Origin: Candidatus Endomicrobiellum guadaloupense
GTDB taxonomy: Bacteria; Elusimicrobiota; Endomicrobiia; Endomicrobiales; Endomicrobiaceae
DNA: 45,306 bases
Reading direction: 5' to 3'
Assembly: GCA_031278895.1 (NCBI GenBank)
Contig: JAITJN010000018.1
Coordinates: 1 to 45,306 of the forward strand
Shown: in pieces, positions 1 through 8,677 of the stretch
Layout of the letters: every line of letters begins with the position of its first letter
Numbering within the stretch: the stretch's first letter is position 1
Notes under the pieces: generated by a model
Databases searched by the model: none
Told to the model about the DNA's origin: nothing
Seen by the model: the letters and a program-made list of their open reading frames with translations, nothing else
Position numbers and translations under genes: made by a program

Positions 1-2
1 TA

Positions 3-293
3 TTAACAGACAGCGGAGGTATTCAAGAAGAAGCTCCTTCTTTTGGAGTTCCTGTTTTAATACTGAGAAATACAACCGAAAGAAATGAAGGAATTAAAAT
101 CAAAGCTGCAAAACTTGTTTGAACCGATACAGAAATGATACTCACTACAGCAAGCCGCATATTAGAAAAAGACAACCCCTTATCAATGAATAAAATAAAA
201 AACCCTTATGGCGATGGTAAAGCAAGCAAAATAATATCAAAACATATAGATAACTTTTTTGATTTTAAGGATAAGTTATATGGCAAATATTAA
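3..293 (+). pseudogene. wecB: C-terminal part of UDP-N-acetylglucosamine 2-epimerase, with in-frame TGA
   Basis: The reading frame open from the window edge shows the C-terminal signature of the UDP-GlcNAc 2-epimerase family: a [11 protein letters not shown] motif, then [13 protein letters not shown], and a final NPYGDGKAS block. These enzymes make UDP-ManNAc for surface polysaccharide. A TGA stop at 120-122 lies exactly where the family has the Gly of a LVGTD motif, a single-base GGA-to-TGA change, and about 56 recognisable codons follow it up to TAA at 291-293. TGA is an ordinary stop elsewhere in this window (for example at the recN/nadK and argS/nitroreductase junctions), so recoding is unlikely. 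The N-terminal part lies outside the window. A sequencing error cannot be excluded. Confidence 0.8.
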
Positions 294-1038
294 ATATTTA
301 GACAAAGAATTTGATAAATTTTGGCAAAAAATTAAAATGGGTGAAAATTTTGCATTAACTAGAAATGGAGATGGAGAGAGAGCAGTAATGTCTGGCAGCA
401 CATTAAAAGCTCAGGAAGGCGGCTGGAAATTTCCAGACTATATTTGTGCGTTGGGAAAAGATTGTTCGAGATCCCTTCTTATTAACAATGATAAATTTTT
501 CTATGGAATTTCATGCCCTTGCTGTGATGAAGAGTCATATTATTGGTATAGAAGCAGAATTAACACTAAAAACATAACTTTTGCTAATTTATGGATTAAT
601 GGAAATTACACAAAATTTAAAGAAAATTTTAATGATCTAAAAAGAGATTCTGTGTTAATAACGAATTACCGAGCCGCAAATCATCAGATTGCCAACTTAA
701 ATATTTTAAAACACTATACAATTTCTGACGACTGCATAACATTCTGGGAAACTGATGCAAAGAAAATGTTAAGTCAGATAAAATATGAGTTGGAAAATAA
801 AAATAATATACTATATGTAGTTTCAGCTGGTCCGATTATCGCGGAATTATTCAAAAACAATCCAAACAACTGCTATATAGATTTTGGTTCTGCTATAGAA
901 CCATATTACAACAATTCATATTTTAAAAGACCTTATATGATTGCGGGAACTATTTATAATCAAAGAAATTGCTGGATGCACGATGAAAATGAAAGTTTTG
1001 ATGTAAGTGTTGTATTAAATCTTTTGAAAAAATTGTAA
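280..1038 (+). CDS. GT-D-fold-like glycosyltransferase (DUF1792 type)
   Basis: A protein of about 252 residues with no signal peptide or membrane span. Near the N-terminus it has the sequence TRNGDGE, resembling the R-x-GDGE motif of the GT-D (DUF1792) glycosyltransferase fold, and late in the protein VSAGPIIAELF followed by YIDFGSAIEPYY, resembling that family's conserved end. The likely role is a sugar transferase for a surface glycan; donor and acceptor cannot be read. A TTG at 259 would extend it by seven residues, but ATG 280 is preferred because AAGG (267-270) precedes it at suitable spacing. It overlaps the broken wecB-like gene by 14 bp, so the two probably formed one operon. Family call is moderate. 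Confidence 0.55.
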   Translation: MANIKYLDKEFDKFWQKIKMGENFALTRNGDGERAVMSGSTLKAQEGGWKFPDYICALGKDCSRSLLINNDKFFYGISCPCCDEESYYWYRSRINTKNITFANLWINGNYTKFKENFNDLKRDSVLITNYRAANHQIANLNILKHYTISDDCITFWETDAKKMLSQIKYELENKNNILYVVSAGPIIAELFKNNPNNCYIDFGSAIEPYYNNSYFKRPYMIAGTIYNQRNCWMHDENESFDVSVVLNLLKKL

Positions 1039-1067
1039 CAAATATATCAATACCCTAAGGAGACACA

Positions 1068-1810
1068 ATGAATTGTTTAAATTTGATTAAAGATTTAAAA
1101 AATATTCCCCTTTATTATAGAAGTATGACAGAATCAAGATTTATAACTACCGATGATAATAAAGCTGATTTTTTTATGTATAAATTACCTATTACATGGT
1201 GGAGTCGCCCTTATGAATATGAATGGTGTAAAAATTTTATTGATAAAAATGATATAGTTTTAGATGCTGCAAGCGAAATAATACATCCTTTAAGATTTTA
1301 TTTGGCAGATAACTGTAAGCAAGTTTTTGCTTGCGACTTGAACAAAGATATTACTACAGACATATCAAATTACAACTTCCTAAAGATATAATTGCTTCCA
1401 AATACACAAAAATTAGAAACACATGTTGTTCTATTACAAAAACTCCTTATAGAGACAACATGTTTGACAAAGTATTTTGTATTTCTACTTTAGAACATAT
1501 GGAAGGATATTTGATAAAAATTATAAGACGCCTCAGATTAAATCGTTATTGCACAGAAATAGTAAAAAGAAGTAAATACAAATTAATTTTAAAAGCTCTT
1601 TTAGAGTTTCAAAGGATTTTAAAACCAAAAGCACTACTCATATTAACATTTGATTATCCTGATATTGATTTGGATTATCTTTTAAGTATAATCAAGAAGA
1701 CTAAATTAAGCTTGGTAGGAAATATTACAAAAGAAATACCATCTAATGCATTAAAAAACAATGATCTTAATTTATTCTGTTTTAGAATGGCATTGTATAA
1801 AAATTTTTAA
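1068..1810 (+). pseudogene. SAM-dependent methyltransferase split by a frameshift
   Basis: Two overlapping frames together make one class I methyltransferase. The first (1068-1391) has the start, a motif I-like IVLDAASEIIHPLRFYLAD and the acidic ACDLN of motif II. The second continues from about 1380 to 1810 with TPYRDNMFDKVFCISTLEHM, typical of motif IV and post-IV. The shift is equivalent to loss of one base near 1375-1392. Start ATG 1068 is preceded by AAGGAGA, a good ribosome site. The gene follows the GT-D-like protein by 29 bp and is probably part of the same glycan operon. It ends 4 bp before the convergent GT4 gene. Mutation and sequencing error remain alternatives, but other broken genes nearby favour decay. 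Confidence 0.75.
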
Positions 1811-1814
1811 TTCA

Positions 1815-2903
1815 TTACATTTTATATATATCAAACCATTGGTTTGATATTAATTCTACATCAAACCTTTTTGATTTTTCTTTATTTTCATTACCAACTT
1901 TAAATTTTTGTTGAGGATTTTTAAGAATATATTTCATCTTTGCAAATAATGCTTCACTATTTTTTATAGGGACAACAAACTCTTTATTTTGTAAAATCTC
2001 GCCACAAGCTCCGCCTGCTTCAGTAGTTATAACAGGAAGACCAACAGCCATAGCTTCTACGATAACAATTCCAAAGCCTTCAAAAGATGAACTTAAAACA
2101 AAACAATCCGCCACAGAATAATAGTCTTCTACGTTATTTCGGATTCCGGTAAAAATGACGTAATCTTCTATTTTTTTTTCACAAGCATATTCTTTCAATT
2201 CATTCACTAATTCTCCTAAGCCAACAATTATCAATTTCGCTTTTGAGCCAGCTTTAATTAAAAAAGAAAAAGATCTAAGCAGATTTTTATGATCTTTCTG
2301 CAAGATTAATCGTCCAACATTAAGAAAAACAAAATCGTCTTCTTTAATATTATATCGATTACGTATATCTTTCCTTACAGTGTTATTGAATCTGAATTTT
2401 GACAAATCTATACCATTGTAAACAGTTAAACTTTTAGATTTAGAAAAAGCTTTTTTTTCAACAAAATAATTTGTTGCAGTCTCAGAAACATTTGAATTTA
2501 TATCAGATAAGAAATCAGTAATACGATATATAAACATTCTAAAATTAATACCTATGTATATAGTATGCTCTGTGGAGATTAGTTTTGGTATTCTGTAGAA
2601 AATCTTGAGAATTCTTGCAAAGATATTTGCATGAAACATTTGTCCGTGTACAACATCTGGCGAGAAACTCTTTAGAATTTTACGAGTTCTAAAAATAGCT
2701 CCTATAAAGCTCCATGGAGTTTTCTTCATATTAAGAGCATATGTTTTTACGGAAGCGTCTATATCCGTTTTATGTAAATTTTCTCCAGTAAGATAAAGTA
2801 TTATTACATTATTGCTTAATTTTGAAATACGATTAGCAATATCAATTGTTACTCTCTCTGCACCGCCAATACCTAACCCTGTAATTATGTATGCAATATT
2901 CAT
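1815..2903 (-). CDS. GT4-family glycosyltransferase (GT-B fold)
   Basis: A 362-residue protein, a normal length for GT4 enzymes, which transfer sugars from nucleotide donors with retention. The N-terminal Rossmann domain starts with IAYIITGLGIGGAERV, a GGAER glycine loop typical of the family; the C-terminal domain has VGRLILQKDH and the donor-binding E-x7-E element in SSFEGFGIVIVEAM. It probably builds lipopolysaccharide or another surface glycan at the inner face of the cytoplasmic membrane. Two GTG codons precede ATG 2903 in frame; ATG is the conservative choice. It follows the MNT nucleotidyltransferase gene by about 23 bp, so it seems co-transcribed with the HEPN/MNT pair. Sugar specificity is unknown. 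Confidence 0.88.
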   Translation of the reverse strand: MNIAYIITGLGIGGAERVTIDIANRISKLSNNVIILYLTGENLHKTDIDASVKTYALNMKKTPWSFIGAIFRTRKILKSFSPDVVHGQMFHANIFARILKIFYRIPKLISTEHTIYIGINFRMFIYRITDFLSDINSNVSETATNYFVEKKAFSKSKSLTVYNGIDLSKFRFNNTVRKDIRNRYNIKEDDFVFLNVGRLILQKDHKNLLRSFSFLIKAGSKAKLIIVGLGELVNELKEYACEKKIEDYVIFTGIRNNVEDYYSVADCFVLSSSFEGFGIVIVEAMAVGLPVITTEAGGACGEILQNKEFVVPIKNSEALFAKMKYILKNPQQKFKVGNENKEKSKRFDVELISNQWFDIYKM

Positions 2904-2926
2904 CACCACTCTGTGATATAATTTAT

Positions 2927-3247
2927 TTAATTATTTTGTCCATCGTAGACAACAAAATATTTCTTTTTAATTTCTTTTTGAAAACTTAATGGCAAAGTAC
3001 TAAATTCCGAAATATCTATTAAGAAAGGAATATTACTTTCTTGGAAAACTGTTTTGAACTCGGATATGTTATGTTTATCTTGTCCAAAATCTATAACTGT
3101 TAAATCCAAGTCGCTACCATCGTGGACATTGTTTACATTGTAGCCAATTCTGCTGCCATATGCCCAAACAATAGATTTTGGATATAACTTTTTTATAATT
3201 GTACGTAATTCTTCTAAAGAGTTATTATCTATAAAAATATCTATCAT
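2927..3247 (-). CDS. MNT-family minimal nucleotidyltransferase (MntA-like)
   Basis: A 106-residue protein of the DNA polymerase beta superfamily. The diagnostic GS-x-n-D-x-D pattern is present as YGSR followed by GSDLDL, about 18 residues later, providing two catalytic acids. In characterised HEPN/MNT systems such proteins act as antitoxins that add nucleotides to, or bind, a HEPN partner. The gene overlaps the upstream HEPN-like gene by an ATGA junction (3244-3247), which indicates translational coupling and supports a paired role. The third acidic residue (around VIDFG or LIDIS) is plausible but not certain. It could instead be a housekeeping NTase/substrate-binding pair of the HI0073/HI0074 type. 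Confidence 0.82.
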   Translation of the reverse strand: MIDIFIDNNSLEELRTIIKKLYPKSIVWAYGSRIGYNVNNVHDGSDLDLTVIDFGQDKHNISEFKTVFQESNIPFLIDISEFSTLPLSFQKEIKKKYFVVYDGQNN

Positions 3248-3657
3248 TTATTTATAGCTTCCTTGAGATTTTTTGCATCTTTTATAAAGTCCCCAATAAA
3301 AGATAAAGTTTCTTGTGCAAACTTTTGTCCGTAATCATGAGCAGTATTATTTCTATTGTCTCTATATTCTAGCCATCTTAGAACCTCGTCTTGCGATAAT
3401 AATCCATATTTAGCAGCACTGCGAAACAAATCTTTAAACATTAGATTATCTGCTGCTTTCTTTGTAGAAAAATATGGAGTTATCTTTTTTCTTAAAAGTT
3501 TTCCACTTTGCTCTAAAGTCATTTCAAATGCTTTTACTAAAGAATTGCGATACATTTCATAATCTATACTTCCTTCTTTGCTCTCCATTAATAATCCATA
3601 TGATTTCTCTAGTGTTGCTATACATATATCTAAAAATTCAGTACTAATTTCATTCAT
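3244..3657 (-). CDS. HEPN-domain protein, HI0074-type nucleotidyltransferase partner
   Basis: A 137-residue, mostly helical protein of the nucleotidyltransferase-substrate-binding (HI0074) branch of HEPN. It keeps the R-x4-H motif of HEPN ribonucleases as RNNTAH near residues 112-117, so RNase activity is possible. A longer frame starts at 3693, but ATG 3657 is chosen because AGGAG (3663-3667) sits five bases upstream. It is first in an apparent operon with the MNT gene and the GT4 gene. In type VII toxin-antitoxin systems the HEPN protein is the toxin; in HI0073/HI0074 pairs its role is unclear. Confidence 0.8.
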   Translation of the reverse strand: MNEISTEFLDICIATLEKSYGLLMESKEGSIDYEMYRNSLVKAFEMTLEQSGKLLRKKITPYFSTKKAADNLMFKDLFRSAAKYGLLSQDEVLRWLEYRDNRNNTAHDYGQKFAQETLSFIGDFIKDAKNLKEAINK

Positions 3658-3693
3658 TGCAACTCCTAACAACAAATATAATATTAAAAACAA

Positions 3694-3925
3694 ATTTTAC
3701 AGCTTTGTTAGACCAACAACGGGAAAACACGTTAACATCTAGTACCGCGGCTTTGCTTGACATAACGAACAAGAAACATTACTATGTACAGACGGACAAA
3801 AGCATCATCTCTCAATAACGTTAAGTTAATTGATGAAGCACAAAAGCATTGTTACACACACCAAACAAGCAAAAAAATTATTCATTGAAAAACATCTTCC
3901 AGCGCCTTTATACGCTTTATTATAT
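3694..3925 (-). other. Intergenic stretch with possible gene remnant after recN
   Basis: About 230 bp between the HEPN gene and recN. On the minus strand, directly after the recN stop, a frame stays open for about 33 codons and includes a hydrophobic, signal-peptide-like run beginning MNNFFACLVCV (about 3835-3855) before a stop. No full gene, tRNA or clear terminator is visible. The promoter of the HEPN/MNT operon should lie at the low-coordinate side, but no convincing -35/-10 pair is seen. Confidence 0.3.
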
Positions 3926-5602
3926 CTATCTCTTAAGAAACACAGTTTGAGAACTATTTATTAAATTCTTTGCATGCTCTAGTGCTGTTTTGGATATTCT
4001 TTCACCAGATATCATTCTTGCTATTTCTTCAATATGTTCGGATTCTTTTAAAACTTTTGCTCTTGTATATGTTCTTGAATTCTCTATTTCTTTATAAATT
4101 TTAATGTGTGTTTTAGCAAAAGATGCCACTTGAGCAAGATGAGTTATAGAAAAAACCTGCTTCTTTTTGGCAAGTTCTGCAAGGTTTTCTCCAATCTTTT
4201 CTCCAGTTTTTCCACCTGTACCTGTATCAATTTCATCAAAAATAGACGTTTGATAAGTTTGTACCTTTGCAGATAGTTCTATCGCAAGCAAAACTCTAGA
4301 AAGCTCACCACCTGAAGCTGTACTTTTTAAAGGAAGGATTTTTTCTCCTTTGTTGGCACAAAACATAAATTCTACAGTATCATAACCATTTGCTGAAAGT
4401 TCTCTCCTATCAAATTTAACTTCAAACACTGCGTTTTTTATTTCTAACTCTAAAAGTTTTTCTTGAACAGCTTTAGCAAAAATCTTTGCTGTTTTTTGTC
4501 TTTTTACACTTATCTCTTTGCAAAGTTCTAATAAGTGATTCGTTTTTTCTTCAAGTTCTTTTTTAAGTTGAACTGAATTATCTTTGTATACACTTAAAGA
4601 ATTTAATTCTGCAACTATCTTATCTCTATATTTAATAATTTCTTCTATCGTATTGCCATATTTTTTTTTAAGCTTTTTTATGAGATCTGCTCTTTCAATG
4701 GAAACATTTAATTTCTCTGGTTCCACACTTGTCTTTGAAAGAATATTTTCAATCTCTCTATAAGATTCTTCAGCTTGATAATAGGATTGCTCTATAAGAG
4801 ATAAAGTTTCTGAAGCATCTTCGCCGTAAGAATTTATTAATTCAATATTTTTCTTAGCTCTTAAAATGCCGTCTAACACCGCATTATCTGAAGAGTATAA
4901 TGTGGAAATTACTTCTTGCGCTAAAGAAGAAATCTTCTCAGCATTCTTCAATTTAGGAAGTTCTAATTCAAGTTTTGCATCTTCGCCAAGTTCAAGTTTT
5001 GCATCTTCTATTTCTTTAATTTGAAATGAATACAAATCAATTTTTCTTTCTCTTCCTAAATCAGATAGATTCATAGCTTCAATCTTTGATTCTAATTCTT
5101 TAACTTCACCATATATATATGCTGATTTTTTAAATAATGGCTTTATATCTAAACCTTCATTGTCTAAAATTTCTAACTGCGAATCTAAATCAAGAAGCGA
5201 ATGCTTTTCGTTTTGTCCATGAAAGTCTATAAGAAGCTCTCCAATAGAAGTAAGTGCCGATATACTTACTTGTGAATCATTGATAAAAGCTTTACTTTTG
5301 CCAGTATTCTCTATTGTTCTGCGTATTAGAATTATATTATCATCAAAAGGTATTGAAAAATTGTTTAGAAACTCTAATATCTTACTATTTTTTGTCTCAA
5401 AAGAAGCACTGATTGTACATACAGAACAACCTGAACGTATAAGAGCTAAATCGGCTCTAGCTCCTGTAAGGAGTTCAATAGATTTTATAAGTATAGACTT
5501 TCCAGAACCAGTTTCCCCTGTAATTACAGTAAAACCGTTGGAAAAATCTATATTTAAATCTTCAATTAAGGCGAAATTTTTTACAGAAAGAGACGTTAAC
5601 AT
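3926..5602 (-). CDS. recN: DNA repair protein RecN
   Basis: A 558-residue SMC-like ATPase for double-strand break repair, of normal RecN length. Walker A GETGSGKS lies at residues 29-36; the central part is a long coiled coil; the C-terminal half has the ABC signature ASGGELSRVLLA and Walker B with IFDEIDTGTGG, all typical of RecN. The frame opens at a TTG at 5614, but ATG 5602 is chosen because it overlaps the nadK stop (TGATG) and has GGAG six bases upstream. Coupling to nadK is a common arrangement for recN. Confidence 0.96.
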   Translation of the reverse strand: MLTSLSVKNFALIEDLNIDFSNGFTVITGETGSGKSILIKSIELLTGARADLALIRSGCSVCTISASFETKNSKILEFLNNFSIPFDDNIILIRRTIENTGKSKAFINDSQVSISALTSIGELLIDFHGQNEKHSLLDLDSQLEILDNEGLDIKPLFKKSAYIYGEVKELESKIEAMNLSDLGRERKIDLYSFQIKEIEDAKLELGEDAKLELELPKLKNAEKISSLAQEVISTLYSSDNAVLDGILRAKKNIELINSYGEDASETLSLIEQSYYQAEESYREIENILSKTSVEPEKLNVSIERADLIKKLKKKYGNTIEEIIKYRDKIVAELNSLSVYKDNSVQLKKELEEKTNHLLELCKEISVKRQKTAKIFAKAVQEKLLELEIKNAVFEVKFDRRELSANGYDTVEFMFCANKGEKILPLKSTASGGELSRVLLAIELSAKVQTYQTSIFDEIDTGTGGKTGEKIGENLAELAKKKQVFSITHLAQVASFAKTHIKIYKEIENSRTYTRAKVLKESEHIEEIARMISGERISKTALEHAKNLINSSQTVFLKR

Positions 5603-6423
5603 CAAACGCTCCAATGCAATTTTGTCTTTAAAGTCTCAAAATAAGATTTGCTGCGGTTTTTTATAAGTTTTAATTGTTTTTTATAAAGTGAAAATTTAAC
5701 AATAGCACCATTTTGAAGAGTATAATTCTCCTGACCATCAATTGATATCATAATTTTTTCTTTGCCATATTTATTTTTAGCAGAAAAATAAACATTTGTT
5801 TTATCCGGTAATATCATAGGTCTTTGAGTAAGTGTATGTGGAGAAATCGGTATAAGAATAAATACAGGAATATTAGGATACACTATAGGCCCAAAAGCAG
5901 CTAGAGAATAAGCCGTTGAACCTGTGGGTGTCGATATAATCATTCCATCGCATTTATATTCAGTAGTAAAATCTTTATTTATGGTTACATCAACACTTAT
6001 AAGCTTTCCACCGGTTAAAGAACGAATTACACAGTCGTTTGCTGCTATTGTTTTTATTTTTTCTCCATAGTATTCAAATTCAACTGACAATAAAATTCTT
6101 TTTTCTATTTTAAAACCAGAAGACAATAAATGCTTTAGAAATTCGAAAACTTCGTTTGTATCTGTATCAGTTAAAAAACCTAAAGATCCAAGATTTACGC
6201 CTTTTATAGGAACTGACAATGGAGAAAATGTCCTTATAACTTTAAGCATTGTTCCATCTCCGCCGATAGATAAAACAAAATCAAATTTTTTAGGTTTTAC
6301 AGATATGGAATCGCTTAAAAATACTTTACAGTTGTTGTCTTTAAGCCAAACTGCAATTTTAAATGCAAGTTTTTTAGCATTTGCTTTAGATTTGTTATAA
6401 ATAATACCAGCAGTATATTTCAT
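5602..6423 (-). CDS. nadK: NAD kinase
   Basis: A 273-residue cytosolic enzyme that phosphorylates NAD to NADP using ATP or polyphosphate. The hallmark GGDGT is at residues 54-58, followed by NLGSLGFLTD and the substrate-binding TPTGSTAYSLAAFGP. The length is normal for bacterial NadK. It starts at ATG 6423 without a strong ribosome site and ends in a TGATG overlap with recN, so the two are translationally coupled. It lies downstream of a hairpin that probably ends the yidC operon, so a promoter within about 6424-6510 is expected but not clearly visible. Confidence 0.95.
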   Translation of the reverse strand: MKYTAGIIYNKSKANAKKLAFKIAVWLKDNNCKVFLSDSISVKPKKFDFVLSIGGDGTMLKVIRTFSPLSVPIKGVNLGSLGFLTDTDTNEVFEFLKHLLSSGFKIEKRILLSVEFEYYGEKIKTIAANDCVIRSLTGGKLISVDVTINKDFTTEYKCDGMIISTPTGSTAYSLAAFGPIVYPNIPVFILIPISPHTLTQRPMILPDKTNVYFSAKNKYGKEKIMISIDGQENYTLQNGAIVKFSLYKKQLKLIKNRSKSYFETLKTKLHWSV

Positions 6424-6509
6424 AGAATTATTATATAATTTTTAGCAAGGACTTTTACAAACACTCCTTAATCTCAATAAAGTTATCTTAATCTATTAAT
6501 GATAAAAAT

Positions 6510-6544
6510 ATAAGGTCTTTTTTTTATTATTAAACAGGCCTTAT
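6510..6544 (-). terminator. Candidate terminator after the yidC/jag region
   Basis: ATAAGG at 6510-6515 pairs with CCTTAT at 6539-6544, with a further C-G pair across a mismatch. On the minus strand the hairpin is followed by TATTTTTATC. It lies between the jag remnant and nadK and could also work on the plus strand, where TCTTTTT follows. The loop is long and A/T rich. Confidence 0.5.
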
Positions 6545-6606
6545 CTTTTTGACATAAATAGCTTTATAAAGACATTTAACTTGTTGTAATATTTTTTACG
6601 GCTTTA

Positions 6607-6873
6607 TTACAACTTTTCTTGAAATACTATCTTCTTTAGAAAAAGATTCAACATAATGATTCTCTTTAATATATAGGTGAATTGTTCTTTTCTGCAGGTT
6701 TCACAACCTAAATTTACTTTAAGTTTAGAATTAAGATCTTTGTTTATAATTATTTGAGCTAAGTATTCTAGAGGCTCCAATGTTTTCCAATTTTTACCTA
6801 TAATAAAATAACTATCAGACAATATAATATTCTTTTTATTTCTATAACTCTTTAAAATTAGACTTATGTTAGT
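6607..6873 (-). pseudogene. khpB: Remnant of jag/khpB, KH domain only
   Basis: Directly after the yidC stop, and in the same frame, a coding-like stretch runs to TAA at 6607-6609. It matches the KH domain of Jag/KhpB: an IIGKNWKTLEPLEYLAQII block corresponds to the family's LIG-x-x-G-x-TL-x-AL-Q-YL segment, followed by a hydrophobic strand and a Cys/Arg-rich helix at the place of Y-x-x-R-R-E. The GxxG loop has become GKNW, the N-terminal Jag domain is absent and the C-terminal R3H domain is missing. The rnpA-yidD-yidC-jag order is widespread, so position and sequence agree. A TTG at 6820-6822 could start a 71-residue product, but a functional RNA-binding protein seems unlikely. Confidence 0.7.
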
Positions 6874-8427
6874 TTAAGAATGTTTAATATTTACTTCGTC
6901 TTCTTTTATTACAAAATACTGTTCTATCATTGAAATTATACTATTAGTACTCCAGTATAGCACAAGTCCTGAAGGGAAAGACCAAAACATAAATGTAAAT
7001 ATAATAGGCATTAAATACATCATTCTTTTTTGCATTGGATCAGAAACTGCCATACTCATTCTTTGCTGGAAAAACATGCCTATTCCCATAATAAGAGGAA
7101 GAAGGTTAACGCTGAAATCGCCTAAGTGCATAAATTGATCTGAAGCAGACAAATCTTTAACCCACAAAAGCCATCCTTCATTTCTAAGCTCGTAGGCATT
7201 TCTTAGCATTGTAAAGAAAGCCCAAAAAATAGGAAGCTGTAAAAGCATAGGCAGACAACCTCCAAGAGGGTTAACCTTTTTTGTTCTGTAGATATTTAAC
7301 ATTTCTGCCTGAAGTCTTTGTGGTTCATTCTTATATTTTGCCTGAATATCTTTTATCATAGGCTGTATACGCTTCATTGCAGCGGCAGACTTTAAACTCT
7401 TTAATGTTAGAGGAAGAACTAATATTTGAATAACAACTGTTATCATAATTATAGCCCAACCATAATTATGTGTAATCTTATAGAAAAACTCTAAAACAGC
7501 AAAAGCTATTTTTCCTAAAAATCCAAAGAAACCAAAATCAACACTTTTCTCAAGTCCTAAGTTATAACTTTTTAAATATGTGTATCCTTTAGGACCCAAA
7601 TAGAAATTAACTGAAAATTCTTTTTTATCTAAATTTTGAGGAACAGTTGCAGTCATTGTTAAAGAATAAGGATGTTTTTTATCAAGTCTTAAAGGAATAA
7701 TTTTGTCAAAATCTGATGATTTTTCGGGAATAAAAGCTGCAAGGAAATATCTATTGTCCACAGCAAACCATTTATAAAACGACGCTAGTTCATATTCGTT
7801 TTTTAGTTTTTTGAGTTTATACGGTTTTTCTGATGTGTAGGCTAAAGCTCTTGACACAGAAATATTTTCTTTTGCTTCTTTAGCATCTGTTCCAAGGCCG
7901 GGGCCCCATTCAAGAGATATTTCAAGAGCTGAAACAGAATTATCTTTTTCAATGGAAATATTTAAATTGTGCATGTACGAATCTGATAAATTATATGTTT
8001 TTGTAATTTTCCAGCCTTGTTTAGAAGCATATTCAAAAACTACTTTATTATCTGATTTAGAAACTACTTTATAAACTGAGCCTGGAAAGTTTGCCATTAC
8101 AGGAGAAGATCCTGGAAAAACCAAATCCACCCACTGGCCATTCTTTTCTTTAACAAACCAACTAAGTACTGCAGCACCTTTGTTTGTCAAAACTGCTTTA
8201 TATTTATCTGTCTCAATATTTATATTTTCTTCTTCAACAAGCTGTCCTTCATCAGAAGCTTGAATTTTATTGTTTTGAGACGCTACATTATTAGATTGTT
8301 CTTTATTTTCAGTCTGCAAGTGAGCTTGTGGTTGATTTATTTGCTTTGGCTGCGGATAAATAAAAAAATACCATCCAAAAATTACAACTGCTGATAAAAT
8401 TACAAACAACATAGAATTCTTCTGCAT
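6874..8427 (-). CDS. yidC: Membrane protein insertase YidC
   Basis: A 517-residue inner-membrane insertase of the long Gram-negative form. There is an N-terminal membrane anchor (residues about 5-24), a large periplasmic domain (about 60-320), then the conserved core with five hydrophobic segments, including GWAIIMITVVIQILVLPLT and the cytosolic loop with MKRIQPMIKDIQ. It inserts proteins alone or with SecYEG. The periplasmic domain argues for a diderm. It follows yidD by 17 bp in the rpmH-rnpA-yidD-yidC operon, and the jag gene normally next is reduced to a remnant. Confidence 0.97.
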   Translation of the reverse strand: MQKNSMLFVILSAVVIFGWYFFIYPQPKQINQPQAHLQTENKEQSNNVASQNNKIQASDEGQLVEEENINIETDKYKAVLTNKGAAVLSWFVKEKNGQWVDLVFPGSSPVMANFPGSVYKVVSKSDNKVVFEYASKQGWKITKTYNLSDSYMHNLNISIEKDNSVSALEISLEWGPGLGTDAKEAKENISVSRALAYTSEKPYKLKKLKNEYELASFYKWFAVDNRYFLAAFIPEKSSDFDKIIPLRLDKKHPYSLTMTATVPQNLDKKEFSVNFYLGPKGYTYLKSYNLGLEKSVDFGFFGFLGKIAFAVLEFFYKITHNYGWAIIMITVVIQILVLPLTLKSLKSAAAMKRIQPMIKDIQAKYKNEPQRLQAEMLNIYRTKKVNPLGGCLPMLLQLPIFWAFFTMLRNAYELRNEGWLLWVKDLSASDQFMHLGDFSVNLLPLIMGIGMFFQQRMSMAVSDPMQKRMMYLMPIIFTFMFWSFPSGLVLYWSTNSIISMIEQYFVIKEDEVNIKHS

Positions 8428-8444
8428 TATAAACTTCCTTTTTA

Positions 8445-8672
8445 TTATTTTTTCTTCTTATTAAAAATAGAAACAGGATCTATCCCGCCCTCACAAAATG
8501 GATGGCATCGTATAATTCTTTTAAAGACTAGAAAAGATCCCTTAAAAACCCCATACATTTCTATAGCCTGATAAGCATATGTAGAACAACTTGGATAGAA
8601 CCGGCATCTGGCAGGCAAAACACTAGAGACAACTTTATAGCACTTGATAAGAAAAAGAGAAAAACCCTTCAT
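8445..8672 (-). CDS. yidD: Membrane protein insertion efficiency factor YidD
   Basis: A 75-residue protein with the full YidD pattern: a hydrophobic N-terminus, [19 protein letters not shown], and [16 protein letters not shown] with the conserved Cys residues. It associates with the inner membrane and helps insertion of Sec/YidC substrates. The frame opens farther upstream, but ATG 8672 is chosen since GGAG lies eight bases before it and the protein then matches the family. It slightly overlaps the rnpA end. Confidence 0.95.
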   Translation of the reverse strand: MKGFSLFLIKCYKVVSSVLPARCRFYPSCSTYAYQAIEMYGVFKGSFLVFKRIIRCHPFCEGGIDPVSIFNKKKK

Positions 8673-8677
8673 ATACT

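Noticed and set aside
120-122. TGA read as glycine
   Set aside because: TGA ends genes at coupled junctions elsewhere (recN/nadK, argS/nitroreductase, proB/MORN-like), so it is a stop here.
5280-5666. 128-codon plus frame opposite recN
   Set aside because: Shadow of recN and nadK, which have full family motifs.
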